A stretch of DNA of 41,398 nucleotides from NCBI GenBank assembly GCA_022710685.1, contig JAKLGM010000007.1, positions 1 through 41,398 on the forward strand. Reading direction: 5' to 3'. The notes beneath the pieces were generated by a model that was not told where the DNA came from, searched no databases, and was given only the letters and a program-made list of their open reading frames with translations. The DNA comes from Patescibacteria group bacterium (GTDB taxonomy: Bacteria; Patescibacteriota; Patescibacteriia; Patescibacteriales; UBA12465). Positions within the stretch are counted from its first letter, which is position 1. Each line of letters starts with the position of its first letter. Position numbers and translations under genes: made by a program. Of this stretch, positions 14,577-22,690 are shown in pieces.

Positions 14577-14605
14577 AAAAAACGCCATTTTAATTGGCGT
14601 TTTTT
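14577..14605 (-). terminator. Terminator of the propeller gene
   Basis: AAAAACGCCA and TTGGCGTTTTTT arms with an AT-rich loop; A/T tracts on both sides. Confidence 0.9.
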
Positions 14606-14619
14606 AGAGAAAAAATTTT

Positions 14620-15882
14620 TTATTCCAAGTCAATTTTGTAGATGCGGCCAGTGGTTTTGTCGGTAAAAAATAGTTGATTTTGATTGTCGGTGACCATCAA
14701 GCTGGAAATGTTGTATTTGCCGTCGGGCACGGCTACCAGCTCTCTAGCGCCGGTGGCAGTATTTATCTTGTACAGGCTATCTTTAGTCTGGTCAGCCATT
14801 TCCGGGAACAGCCCGGCACCGCGTTCCAATTCGTCCGGTACGGCGCAATAGACTTCGTTAGCTGAAGCAAAGGTGCATTTGTTGGCCCAGGTATTTATTT
14901 CTAGGCTCTTGCGGTTGACGCCGATATTGTCGCCTTGAGCGTTGACTATCCAAAGCTTAGGTTTGAGATCGGAGTTGTTGTTATAGGCGCTGTAGAGCAG
15001 GCGATCGCCTTTGTCGGTCCATTGGGTTTGGATGCCGCGGCCCTCAATGATGGTAGATTTGAAATTTTCTTCGTTTAGGCCGACAAAGAATAGTTCTTGG
15101 CGATTGAAATCTACCCCCTTGGTGTACATGGCTATGCTTTGATTATTTGGGGACCAGGATGGGATGACTTTGTCAGCATTCTCGCCAATGAATTCTAGGG
15201 CTTGGGCTTTGGAGCCGTCGCTGTTTGAAACTACCAGCCAGCGGTTATCCGGGTCATTACCAATACTCTTGGAAACTAATTGGTTGCTGTCAGTAGAAAA
15301 ATCAAAACCTTCCCAGTGCTTAGGTAGGGTGAACTGGCGCTCAGAGTTGAAGTCGTAGACGATATTAGATCCGTCCGGATATTCCAGAACCGCCTTGCTG
15401 GTGTTGGGAGCCCAGGTGACAGCGCTGACATCATGGAAAACTTTGTCGGAGAGGGGGACAGCTTCGCCGTTAGCGTCTATTTTGTAGAATTTTCCATCGG
15501 TCTTGTTGTAGTATTGGACGTCCTTGCCGTTGCTGCTCAATATTGCCCCGACTGACGGAGTGTTATTGAGAGCGGTGACTTTAGTGAGGCCGCCTTGGGC
15601 GACGGCGCTAACCGCAGCTTGCGGTGATTGGGGGGAAACCGGGCCAGTGACTCCGGGGGTTGTCGGTATTCCCACACCGCCGGTGGTGGTAGACACTTGC
15701 TGGCCACCTTCGCCCGCCGTGGGCAGACCGCTAGGCTCGGTTACTTCGCCCGGGGTTGTCACCGGAGGGGTAACGGTCACGGGTTTAAAGAAGAAACTGT
15801 AGATAAGGTATCCCAAAAGGACAACTATGCCTAAAAAGGCGACAATCAGTATTATTTTTTTGTATTTAGCCGGCAAGTTCAT
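14620..15882 (-). CDS. Membrane-tethered beta-propeller (TolB/WD40-like) protein
   Basis: The 420-aa product has a short cytosolic start, one TM anchor (about residues 9-31) and a proline/threonine/glycine-rich linker (about 33-95) rich in VTPPVT- and GVG-type stretches. The remaining about 320 residues have repeated strands such as SAVTWAPNTSKAVLEYPDG, PSWSPNNQSIAMYTKG, TQWTDKGDRLLYSA and SLMVTDNQNQLFFTD. The W-(S/A)-P-(N/D) plus strand pattern is typical of TolB/PD40-type propellers. It would sit outside the membrane on a flexible stalk. It is divergent to the pilus operon, so it may belong to the same surface programme. No enzymatic residues are evident. Confidence 0.82.
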   Translation of the reverse strand: MNLPAKYKKIILIVAFLGIVVLLGYLIYSFFFKPVTVTPPVTTPGEVTEPSGLPTAGEGGQQVSTTTGGVGIPTTPGVTGPVSPQSPQAAVSAVAQGGLTKVTALNNTPSVGAILSSNGKDVQYYNKTDGKFYKIDANGEAVPLSDKVFHDVSAVTWAPNTSKAVLEYPDGSNIVYDFNSERQFTLPKHWEGFDFSTDSNQLVSKSIGNDPDNRWLVVSNSDGSKAQALEFIGENADKVIPSWSPNNQSIAMYTKGVDFNRQELFFVGLNEENFKSTIIEGRGIQTQWTDKGDRLLYSAYNNNSDLKPKLWIVNAQGDNIGVNRKSLEINTWANKCTFASANEVYCAVPDELERGAGLFPEMADQTKDSLYKINTATGARELVAVPDGKYNISSLMVTDNQNQLFFTDKTTGRIYKIDLE

Positions 15883-15903
15883 TTGGTTTATTTTTAATTT
15901 TAT

Positions 15904-15932
15904 GTTATAATTATCTTATAATATTTAGGCAA
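15904..15932 (-). promoter_or_regulatory. Promoter of the propeller gene
   Basis: Minus strand: TTGCCT (15932-15927), 17 bp, TATAAC (15909-15904). Leader about 15 nt. Confidence 0.65.
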
Positions 15933-15938
15933 AAACTA

Positions 15939-15967
15939 TTGTGGCTTTTGCTCTAATATTATATAAT
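15939..15967 (+). promoter_or_regulatory. Probable promoter of the pil operon
   Basis: TATAAT (15962-15967) with a poor -35 (TTGTGG, 15939-15944) at 17 bp. Predicted leader about 87 nt before pilM. Confidence 0.5.
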
Positions 15968-16060
15968 ATAATCATAAATAAAACAACTTTTTTCGGTTTT
16001 AAGCCCAAAGATAAGGGGCAGATCTCTTAGATAAATAATAAAATTTCAATACTAAAACAT

Positions 16061-17113
16061 ATGGGGTTATTCTCTTCGGCCGAGAGCACGTACTTAGGTA
16101 TAGATATTGGCGACTCTTCTTTAAAAATGGTAGAGTTAGCCAAAAAAAATAAGAAGATTGTTTTGAACAATTATGGTTTTAGCGAAGACATGGGTGACAT
16201 CAAATTGACCAGTTTGGACGATCCGGATTATGTCGCTAAGGTTATAAATAAAGTCAAAAAAGATATCGGTATCGTTTCTGGCTCGGCTAGCGTTTCTTTG
16301 CCGAGTTTTTCGGTTTTTTCTTCCGTTATCAATCTTTATAATGTCAACAAAAAAAATATCGCCGAGCATGTCAACGAAGAAGCCCGCAAGGTTATCCCTC
16401 TGCCGCTCGAGGAGATGGTGCTTGATTGGAAGGTGATTCCGCAATTAAATCCAGATCCGAATAACCCAAATAATAATACTAAGATATTTTTGACTGGCAG
16501 CCCGAAGAAGCTAATTAAAAAATATATTAATATTTTTAATGCCGCTAAGATTAATCTAGTCAGCCTGGAGACTGAAACCTTCTCTCTAATCCGTTCACTT
16601 TTAGGCAACGACAAGTCAACGGTAATGATTGTGGATTTGGGCGCAAACAGCACCGACATCTGCATCGTCAAGGAAAGCATCCCGTATTTGAACCGCAGCA
16701 TTAATGTTTCTGGCCATACTATTACTGAGGCTATCAGCCAGAAGTTGGGAATCAGTTTAGAAAAGGCTAGCCAATTGAAATTTGATCTTGGCATTTCAGC
16801 CTTGGGAGAAAAGCAGGTTGATGTGCCCCAGATAGTAATGAATGCCGTAGCCCCGATAATCAATGAAATCAAGTATATGGTTGATTTGTTTGAGGGTAGC
16901 AACAATGAAAAGGTAGAAAAGATTATCCTTTCCGGCGGCGGCGCGATGCTGATTAATTTGGCTAATTACTTGGAAAATACATTGAATATCCAGGTGATTA
17001 TTGGCAATCCTTGGTTCCGCGTTTCCTATCCCAAGGAATTGCAGCCGGTTTTAGCTGAAGTTGGCCCACGCTTGTCAATTGCAATCGGCCTAGCTATGCG
17101 GAGTATTGAGTAA
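16061..17113 (+). CDS. pilM: Type IV pilus assembly actin-like ATPase PilM
   Basis: The 350-aa product has the actin/FtsA-like phosphate-1 motif YLGIDIGDSSLKMVEL (about 12-27), a central VMIVDLGANSTDICIV (phosphate-2, about 189-204) and IILSGGGAMLINL (adenosine motif, about 288-300). PilM is the cytosolic ring component that binds the PilN N-terminus and links it to the motor. First gene of a co-directional operon through pilC (gaps 3-17 nt). Length is normal. Confidence 0.95.
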   Translation: MGLFSSAESTYLGIDIGDSSLKMVELAKKNKKIVLNNYGFSEDMGDIKLTSLDDPDYVAKVINKVKKDIGIVSGSASVSLPSFSVFSSVINLYNVNKKNIAEHVNEEARKVIPLPLEEMVLDWKVIPQLNPDPNNPNNNTKIFLTGSPKKLIKKYINIFNAAKINLVSLETETFSLIRSLLGNDKSTVMIVDLGANSTDICIVKESIPYLNRSINVSGHTITEAISQKLGISLEKASQLKFDLGISALGEKQVDVPQIVMNAVAPIINEIKYMVDLFEGSNNEKVEKIILSGGGAMLINLANYLENTLNIQVIIGNPWFRVSYPKELQPVLAEVGPRLSIAIGLAMRSIE

Positions 17114-17130
17114 ATATTAATTTTCATATT

Positions 17131-17892
17131 ATGTCTCAGATCCCAGAGAAAAAAACTACCACGCCAATCCCTTGGTATAAAAAGAAACTCGATTTCAGAA
17201 GTCTTTTAAATCGTTTTTCTCATCCGGCTGTTAAGGCTGAGGTTGTTAAGGATACGGCCCCAAAGCGAGTCATCAAGGATATCAGGGCCAAAGCCGCCGC
17301 CAGCGATGACACGTCAACTGTCAAGAATCCGGATATTTTGGATATTGATTTGATTAAAGATGAAGTACCGGTCATTTTTGACAGCAAGAAACATCTTTAC
17401 GCTTTAGCGGCTTTCATTATGCTTTCCTTTTTTCTGGTTTTTGAAGTTTATTTTTTCCTCTATTCTTGGGAGAAACAGGAAATTAGCAAAAAAGCCGATG
17501 CTTTGACGGAGGAGATAACCCGTTTGGACGGGCAGATAATTGAATTGAAAAAAGAAGCGGCATCCGCCACTGATTGGCGGAACCGGATGAATTCTATTAC
17601 CCCGGTTTTTAATAATCATGTTTATTGGAGCAACTTGTTGCGCTATCTAGAAAATAATACCCTAGCTGACGTCTATTATTCCGGATTGAGCGGCGATACG
17701 GGCGGTTCCTATTTGCTTCATTCTTGGGTCAAGGATTTTAGAGCCATTAGTTTCCAGCTAAAAACTATTTTGGCTGATAACCTGACAGCTAGCGCCAAGA
17801 TTAGCAACGAAAAAGTTAATAATGGCGACCAGAGCCAGGGGGTTTTGTTTGATTTAAATTTGTCAGTCAAGCCTAGACTTTTTACCGAATAA
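17131..17892 (+). CDS. pilN: Type IV pilus alignment protein PilN
   Basis: The 253-aa product has a long cytosolic N-terminus of about 85 residues, one TM segment (about 89-110), a coiled coil (KKADALTEEITRLDGQIIELKKEA) and a ferredoxin-like C-terminal half. Position between pilM and pilO and the topology identify it. The cytosolic extension is longer than the short PilM-binding tail of proteobacterial PilN (INLLP-type motif not seen), and may carry a lineage-specific contact. Confidence 0.85.
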   Translation: MSQIPEKKTTTPIPWYKKKLDFRSLLNRFSHPAVKAEVVKDTAPKRVIKDIRAKAAASDDTSTVKNPDILDIDLIKDEVPVIFDSKKHLYALAAFIMLSFFLVFEVYFFLYSWEKQEISKKADALTEEITRLDGQIIELKKEAASATDWRNRMNSITPVFNNHVYWSNLLRYLENNTLADVYYSGLSGDTGGSYLLHSWVKDFRAISFQLKTILADNLTASAKISNEKVNNGDQSQGVLFDLNLSVKPRLFTE

Positions 17893-17908
17893 TTATAAAT
17901 CATACTAT

Positions 17909-18658
17909 ATGGAAAATTCTTTAGATAATGAGTTGAAGAAAGATCTGCACCCGACAGGGAAGTTGGGTTCTTTGCAGCCGTTACGGGAATTGACGCCGCA
18001 AGAAAAACATCGCCAGAATCAGATTAATAAAGCCCTGAATAATTATTTCCCCTTTTTGATTATCGCGGCGGTTATAGCGGTTCTAGCCTTGTCTTATTTT
18101 TTCATTATTAGGCCTAAATATCGTAAAATAGTCTCCACTATCAACACTACTTTTTATGAGAAGAATCAATTAGCGCCAAAATATAATGAATTAAGCGGCT
18201 ATCAGGACCTGCTAGAGGCTTATAACAAGCTTGATCCGGTGGCTGTGGCCAAGGCGACGGATTTGATCCCGGGAGAATATTTGAAAGAAGATCTATTTAC
18301 AGAAATGGTTTATCTAGCCTCGCAAAAAGGCCTGACTATGGGCTCATTAGTGGTCGTAAAAGATGTCGATCAGGTGGCACCGTCAGATACAACCGGCACT
18401 AATAATAATTCCCGGCGTCCCAGTAATGCTCCAGCAACGCCAACAGCGCCTAGCGCTCCAGCCTTGAACCTGCCCGCTAATGTCGGCAGCTTTAATGTCA
18501 AAATGACTTTGAATAAAGTTGATTATTCGGCCTTAAAGAGTTGGCTGGCGGCGGTGGAAAATAGCTTACGCCTGATTGATATCCGGACGCTTAATTTTGA
18601 TCCTAAAACTAGTTCAGTTTCTTTGGAGATGGTCACCTATTATTTGAAAAATAACTAG
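17909..18658 (+). CDS. pilO: Type IV pilus alignment protein PilO
   Basis: The 249-aa product has a cytosolic N-terminus, a TM segment (about 50-67: FPFLIIAAVIAVLALSYFF), then coiled coil, a serine/threonine/proline-asparagine-rich insertion (about 155-190) and a terminal beta region SFNVKMTLNKVDYSALKSWLAAVENSLRLIDI, typical for the PilO ferredoxin-like domain. It pairs with PilN in the inner alignment complex. Confidence 0.87.
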   Translation: MENSLDNELKKDLHPTGKLGSLQPLRELTPQEKHRQNQINKALNNYFPFLIIAAVIAVLALSYFFIIRPKYRKIVSTINTTFYEKNQLAPKYNELSGYQDLLEAYNKLDPVAVAKATDLIPGEYLKEDLFTEMVYLASQKGLTMGSLVVVKDVDQVAPSDTTGTNNNSRRPSNAPATPTAPSAPALNLPANVGSFNVKMTLNKVDYSALKSWLAAVENSLRLIDIRTLNFDPKTSSVSLEMVTYYLKNN

Positions 18659-18663
18659 CCTAT

Positions 18664-19023
18664 ATGAAAAAAGTTTTTAAATTTCTAGCTTATACTTTTA
18701 TTTCGGCCTTGATAGTCTTCAGCGCAGTGCTGGTTTCCTACCGGAAAACTATTTTTAATTACCTTAACTCCGTTAATAATTTAAATCGCCCGACTGAAGC
18801 GATGTTAAATGATATTCGGCGCGATGGCGAAGTTGGTGGCACTGGTTTGAGCGTTGATATTCTGTCCAACCCTAAATTCCAACGTCTGGTTAAGACCGAG
18901 GTTGACTTGACCGGGTTGAACTTGTCTACCAGCACTGAACCCGTTACTTCGGGCGAACCTAGCGTTCCGGCGGAAGCCCCGACATTTGATGTCGGCAATC
19001 CTAATCCTTTCCGCGCTTTCTAA
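18664..19023 (+). CDS. Small membrane-anchored pilus operon protein (PilP position)
   Basis: The 119-aa product has an N-terminal TM segment (about 6-25), a short linker, SVDILSNPKFQRLV and a Ser/Thr/Pro-rich tail ending FDVGNPNPFRAF. It occupies the place where pilP lies in diderm operons, but it lacks the PilP beta domain and has no lipobox. It starts 5 nt after pilO and ends 15 nt before pilB. In a cell without a visible secretin it could cap or anchor the PilN/PilO complex; this is inference. Confidence 0.75.
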   Translation: MKKVFKFLAYTFISALIVFSAVLVSYRKTIFNYLNSVNNLNRPTEAMLNDIRRDGEVGGTGLSVDILSNPKFQRLVKTEVDLTGLNLSTSTEPVTSGEPSVPAEAPTFDVGNPNPFRAF

Positions 19024-19038
19024 GTATAAAGAAAAATT

Positions 19039-20802
19039 ATGTACAAACCAGAAGAGCTCCTGGCTCTATTGGAAAAAAAGAATATAATTACTCCCGCTAA
19101 GGCCCAGGAGATAAATAATGCTCTAAGCAAAGATAAGAACGCTTTAGAGCCTTTTTTGCTTAAGAACGGTATTTTAGATGCTGAAAAAATAACTGAGCTT
19201 AAAGCGGAATTATATCATTTGTCATATAAGAACTTGCAGACCGAGACCATCAAGGATGAGTGGTTGAATTTTATCAGCCGCGATATCGCCCGCAATTATT
19301 CGGTGGTTTGTTTTTATAAAGATACGGCCATTGCTAAAGTCGGCATCCTTAAATATGACATCAAGTCTATGGAGGCCGTTAGCTTTTTGGCCAAAGGACA
19401 GAATTTGAAGGTGGAATATTATTTGATTTCCGATAAAAGTTTTCGCGAGGTTTTTCGCAAGTATGACAAGTTAGAAGAGGAAGTTTCTACCGCCTTGGAG
19501 GTTAAGGCTAAGGCGGAGGGCGAGGACTTAATCCAGGTGGAGGAGAAGAGCGATGTCCTAAGCGAAGAAGACGTCAATTCAGCCCCGATCGCCCGGATCG
19601 TTTCAGTTATCATCCGTCACGCTGTCGAGAGTCGGGCTTCCGATATCCATATTGAACCATACTTAAATGAAAGCCGTGTCCGCTATCGTGTCGACGGCAT
19701 CTTACATAATTCTTTGGTCTTGCCGAAGACCGTTCATAATTCTGTGATCGCTAGAATCAAGGTTTTGGCAAAGTTAAAATTAGATGAAACTAGAATCCCG
19801 CAGGATGGTCATATTAGGCTGATAATTGATGGTCGGGAAATTGATTTTCGTATTTCCACCTTGCCTTTGGGAGCGTCAGAAAAGGTAGAAATGAGAATTT
19901 TGGATCAAGCTAAGGGCCTGACTTCATTAGAAGATTTGGGCTTTAATCAGCATGTATTGGAAGTTTTGCGTGAAAGCATTAAAAAAACCAGCGGTATCTT
20001 GTTACTGACCGGTCCGACTGGTTCTGGCAAGACCACAACTTTATATTCAGTCTTGAATGTTTTGAACAAAGAAACCGTTAATATTTCTACTTTGGAGGAT
20101 CCGATTGAATATCAGATTAAAGGCGTTAATCAGTCTCAGATTCGCCCGGAGCTTGGCTTCGATTTTGCCACCGGCCTAAGATCATTCTTACGCCAAGATC
20201 CTAATATTATTATGGTCGGCGAGGTCCGCGATGAAGAAACGGCTGAGTTGGCGGTTCATGCCGGTTTGACCGGCCATTTAGTGCTTTCTACTTTGCATAC
20301 TAACGATGCCTTGGGCGCTATTTTCCGTCTTTTGGATATGAAGATTGAGCCTTTCCTCTTGGCCTCTACTTTGCGCTTGGTTATTGCCCAACGTTTAGTC
20401 CGCCGCCTCTGTCCTTATTGTAAGAAAGAGGGCAAGTTGCCGGAGAAGGTGATACAGGAGATGATGAGTTCTTTGTCGGAATTGCCGATTGATGTCGTTC
20501 AGAAAGAAGTTGCCGGTCTTAATAATTTTGAAGATATCAAGAATTTCAAATTCTATGATCCCGTGGGTTGCGTCCGCTGTTCCAATACCGGATTCTTGGA
20601 ACGCTTGGCCATAGCAGAAGCAGCCCTAGTTACAGAAGATTTGAAGGAGATGATCATCAATCGCCGCCAGGCGTTAAATGTCGGCGCTTTAAAAAATAGC
20701 CAATTATTTATTTCTCTCAAGCAGGACGGCATCTTTAAAGTGCTTTCCGGGGTAACCAGTATCAATGAAGTGATGCGGGTGGTTGAGATTGAAAACTTAT
20801 AA
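19039..20802 (+). CDS. pilB: Type IV pilus extension ATPase PilB
   Basis: The 587-aa product is a GspE/PilB ATPase: an N-terminal MshEN/T2SSE_N domain, Walker A GPTGSGKT (about 325-332), Asp box STLEDPIEY, Walker B IIMVGEVRDEETAE (about 390-403), His box GLTGHLVLSTLHTND, and a tetracysteine zinc site CPYC (about 458-461) and CVRC (511-514) marking the extension motor rather than PilT. No PilT is seen in the window. Starts 15 nt after the small gene and 2 nt before pilC. Confidence 0.97.
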   Translation: MYKPEELLALLEKKNIITPAKAQEINNALSKDKNALEPFLLKNGILDAEKITELKAELYHLSYKNLQTETIKDEWLNFISRDIARNYSVVCFYKDTAIAKVGILKYDIKSMEAVSFLAKGQNLKVEYYLISDKSFREVFRKYDKLEEEVSTALEVKAKAEGEDLIQVEEKSDVLSEEDVNSAPIARIVSVIIRHAVESRASDIHIEPYLNESRVRYRVDGILHNSLVLPKTVHNSVIARIKVLAKLKLDETRIPQDGHIRLIIDGREIDFRISTLPLGASEKVEMRILDQAKGLTSLEDLGFNQHVLEVLRESIKKTSGILLLTGPTGSGKTTTLYSVLNVLNKETVNISTLEDPIEYQIKGVNQSQIRPELGFDFATGLRSFLRQDPNIIMVGEVRDEETAELAVHAGLTGHLVLSTLHTNDALGAIFRLLDMKIEPFLLASTLRLVIAQRLVRRLCPYCKKEGKLPEKVIQEMMSSLSELPIDVVQKEVAGLNNFEDIKNFKFYDPVGCVRCSNTGFLERLAIAEAALVTEDLKEMIINRRQALNVGALKNSQLFISLKQDGIFKVLSGVTSINEVMRVVEIENL

Positions 20803-20804
20803 CT

Positions 20805-22013
20805 ATGCCAATTTATCGCTACAAGGCCGTTAATGCCAAACAACATAAGAGCTACGGGCAAGTCATTGCTTTTAATGATAATGATGCTAAATACCGGATC
20901 AACCGTTTAGGTTTGGATCCGATTTGGATAGTGGATGCTACTGATAGTTTATATAATCGAATTTGGCTCTGGCTTAACCGCGTCCGCGGTAAGGATTTGG
21001 TGGTTTTTTCCCGTCAGTTTTCTTTATTAATATCTTCCAATGTCGGCGTGGTTGAAGCTTTGGTTACGGTGCAAGAACAGACCGCCAACATTAAACTGAA
21101 AAATATCATGTCGCAAGTGGCCTTTGAGGTCGACGCCGGCATGCTTTTATCCGAAGCGATGCGCAAGCATGGCGGCCGGATTTTTTCTAATTTTTTTATC
21201 AATGTTATCCATGCCGGTGAAACTTCGGGCAAATTAGATGAAGTGTTGAATTATTTGGCGGACGAAATGGAAAAGGACTATGATTTAACCAGCAAATTCA
21301 AGAGCGCCATGATTTATCCGACTATCGTTTTGATCGGCTTGGTCGGTGTCGGTTTTATCATGATGCTTTTTGTGATGCCGCAGTTGACCGCGATATTGCA
21401 AGAAACTGGAGCGACTTTGCCTTGGGCCACGCGAGCGGTTATCTGGGCGGTAGATTTCTTGCAGAAATATATTGTCGGCATCTTGATCTTCATTGTCCTG
21501 TTCTTTCTGGGCTTGCGTTTCTTTATGCGTTCCGATTTTGGCCGCCTCAAGGTAGATTATTTCAAGTTGCATGTGCCGGTAGTCGGCCAGCTGTTCCGCT
21601 TGGTTTATCTGGTCCGTTTCTGCCGTTCTTTCAGTACCTTGCTCCGCGGTGGTGTTAACCTGACCCGGAGTTTGGAAGTCAGTTCGGATATCGTCCGCAA
21701 CCGGATCTACCAGCGCTTGATCGCCGACAGTATTAAGGAGGTTAATGAGGGAAATTCGGTTTCGTCGGTCTTTATGGCAAGCCGGGAAATCCCGAAAATG
21801 ATACCGCAAATGATGTCAATCGGAGAAAAGACCGGTAATCTGGATACGGTGCTGGACAAGATCAGCGTTTTCTATAGCCGAGAATTGTCAGCCAAGTTGA
21901 ATAATTTAGGGGTAATATTAGAGCCTTTGGTGATGGTGATTCTGGCTATCGGCGTCGGCATCATGGTCGCAGCCATCATTTTACCGATGTATAATATTGC
22001 TACCAGTTTCTAA
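20805..22013 (+). CDS. pilC: Type IV pilus platform protein PilC
   Basis: The 402-aa product has two GspF domains, each a helical bundle preceding TM segments (about 166-190, 217-238 and 375-398). Hallmarks are FSRQFSLLISSNVGVVEAL, GETSGKLDEVLNYLADEME, FCRSFSTLLRGGVNLTRSLE and GEKTGNLDTVLDKIS. It anchors the pilus base in the membrane and is turned by PilB. Full length. Last gene of the operon, with the pilin gene following under its own promoter. Confidence 0.96.
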   Translation: MPIYRYKAVNAKQHKSYGQVIAFNDNDAKYRINRLGLDPIWIVDATDSLYNRIWLWLNRVRGKDLVVFSRQFSLLISSNVGVVEALVTVQEQTANIKLKNIMSQVAFEVDAGMLLSEAMRKHGGRIFSNFFINVIHAGETSGKLDEVLNYLADEMEKDYDLTSKFKSAMIYPTIVLIGLVGVGFIMMLFVMPQLTAILQETGATLPWATRAVIWAVDFLQKYIVGILIFIVLFFLGLRFFMRSDFGRLKVDYFKLHVPVVGQLFRLVYLVRFCRSFSTLLRGGVNLTRSLEVSSDIVRNRIYQRLIADSIKEVNEGNSVSSVFMASREIPKMIPQMMSIGEKTGNLDTVLDKISVFYSRELSAKLNNLGVILEPLVMVILAIGVGIMVAAIILPMYNIATSF

Positions 22014-22016
22014 TAG

Positions 22017-22025
22017 TGGTATAAT
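22017..22025 (+). promoter_or_regulatory. Extended -10 promoter of the pilin gene
   Basis: TGG-TATAAT just after the pilC stop. A second TATAAT at 22052-22057 is an alternative start. Leader about 75-107 nt. Confidence 0.6.
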
Positions 22026-22065
22026 ATATAAAGATAATATAAAGATTATTTTATAATAATTTGAT

Positions 22066-22119
22066 ACCTCTTAAGGTTGTTGCGTTAATCCCCGGGATTA
22101 AATTAATAACTTAGAGGGT
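22066..22119 (+). ncRNA. Structured leader of the major pilin mRNA (cis-regulatory)
   Basis: Nested pairing: outer CCTC/GAGG and TAAG/CTTA (22067-22075 with 22110-22117) encloses an inner hairpin TTAATCC-CCG-GGATTAA (22085-22101). It lies immediately before the strong ribosome binding site. It may stabilise the mRNA or gate translation. Confidence 0.5.
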
Positions 22120-22126
22120 AAATAGA

Positions 22127-22135
22127 AGGAGGTGA
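22127..22135 (+). promoter_or_regulatory. Strong Shine-Dalgarno of the pilin gene
   Basis: AAGGAGGTGA (from 22126), near-full complement to the 16S rRNA 3' end, 6 nt before the ATG at 22139. Almost all other genes in the window lack such a site. Confidence 0.9.
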
Positions 22136-22138
22136 ATT

Positions 22139-22576
22139 ATGAAAAATAAAAAAGCATTTACTCTAATCGAGTTATTGGTAGTTATCGCCATCATCGGCTT
22201 ATTGGCTACCTTGTCCGTTTTAGCTCTGAACAACGCTCGTGCTAAAGCTAGAGACGCTAAACGCGTGGCTGATATCAAACAGATTCAGACCGCTTTGGAA
22301 CTTTACTTTAACGACGCTCAGACTTATCCGTCTGAATTAAATACTGGCCAGTCTATTCAGAGTACTACCTCTGGTACTAGCACTTACATGCAGGTTATCC
22401 CGTCCTCTCCGACCCCTAACGTTTCTGGCGTTACCGGTTGCGGCGGCACTGATTATACCTACACTTGGGTCAACGAAGGTAGTTATACTTTGCAGTATTG
22501 TTTAGAGGGTAATGTTGGCTCTATTCCAGGCAAAGAATTGAATATCGCCACCAATGCTCAGCTTTACATTCCGTAA
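22139..22576 (+). CDS. pilA: Major type IV pilin
   Basis: The 145-aa product has a short leader MKNKKA cut before FTLIELLVVIAIIGLLATLSV, Glu at +5, a 21-residue hydrophobic helix and an ARAKARDAKRVADIKQIQTALELYF alpha-spine continuation, then a small head with one cysteine pair (GCGG...QYCLEG), likely a disulfide loop. It is the simplest of the pilin-like proteins and has by far the strongest ribosome binding site, an own promoter and a 12-bp UUCG-capped terminator, all as expected for the abundant subunit. Confidence 0.92.
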   Translation: MKNKKAFTLIELLVVIAIIGLLATLSVLALNNARAKARDAKRVADIKQIQTALELYFNDAQTYPSELNTGQSIQSTTSGTSTYMQVIPSSPTPNVSGVTGCGGTDYTYTWVNEGSYTLQYCLEGNVGSIPGKELNIATNAQLYIP

Positions 22577-22601
22577 TCAAATTTTTTAGTTTGAATACTA
22601 T

Positions 22602-22636
22602 AGAAAGCCCCTGTTCGCAGGGGCTTTCTGTTTTTT
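22602..22636 (+). terminator. Strong terminator of the pilin gene
   Basis: AGAAAGCCCCTG and CAGGGGCTTTCT form a perfect 12-bp stem with a TTCG tetraloop, then GTTTTTT. Confidence 0.97.
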
Positions 22637-22675
22637 ATTTAGCCATCATGGCCGCCTCTTTTTTTTGGGGAAATA

Positions 22676-22684
22676 TGGTATAAT
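22676..22684 (+). promoter_or_regulatory. Extended -10 promoter of the FemAB-like gene (predicted leaderless)
   Basis: TGG-TATAAT with the ATG at 22691, 6 nt after the -10. Confidence 0.75.
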
Positions 22685-22690
22685 GACAAT

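Noticed and set aside
15524-15834. Plus-strand reading frames within the propeller gene
   Set aside because: They mirror the Pro/Thr-rich linker codons of the minus-strand gene and have no start signals.
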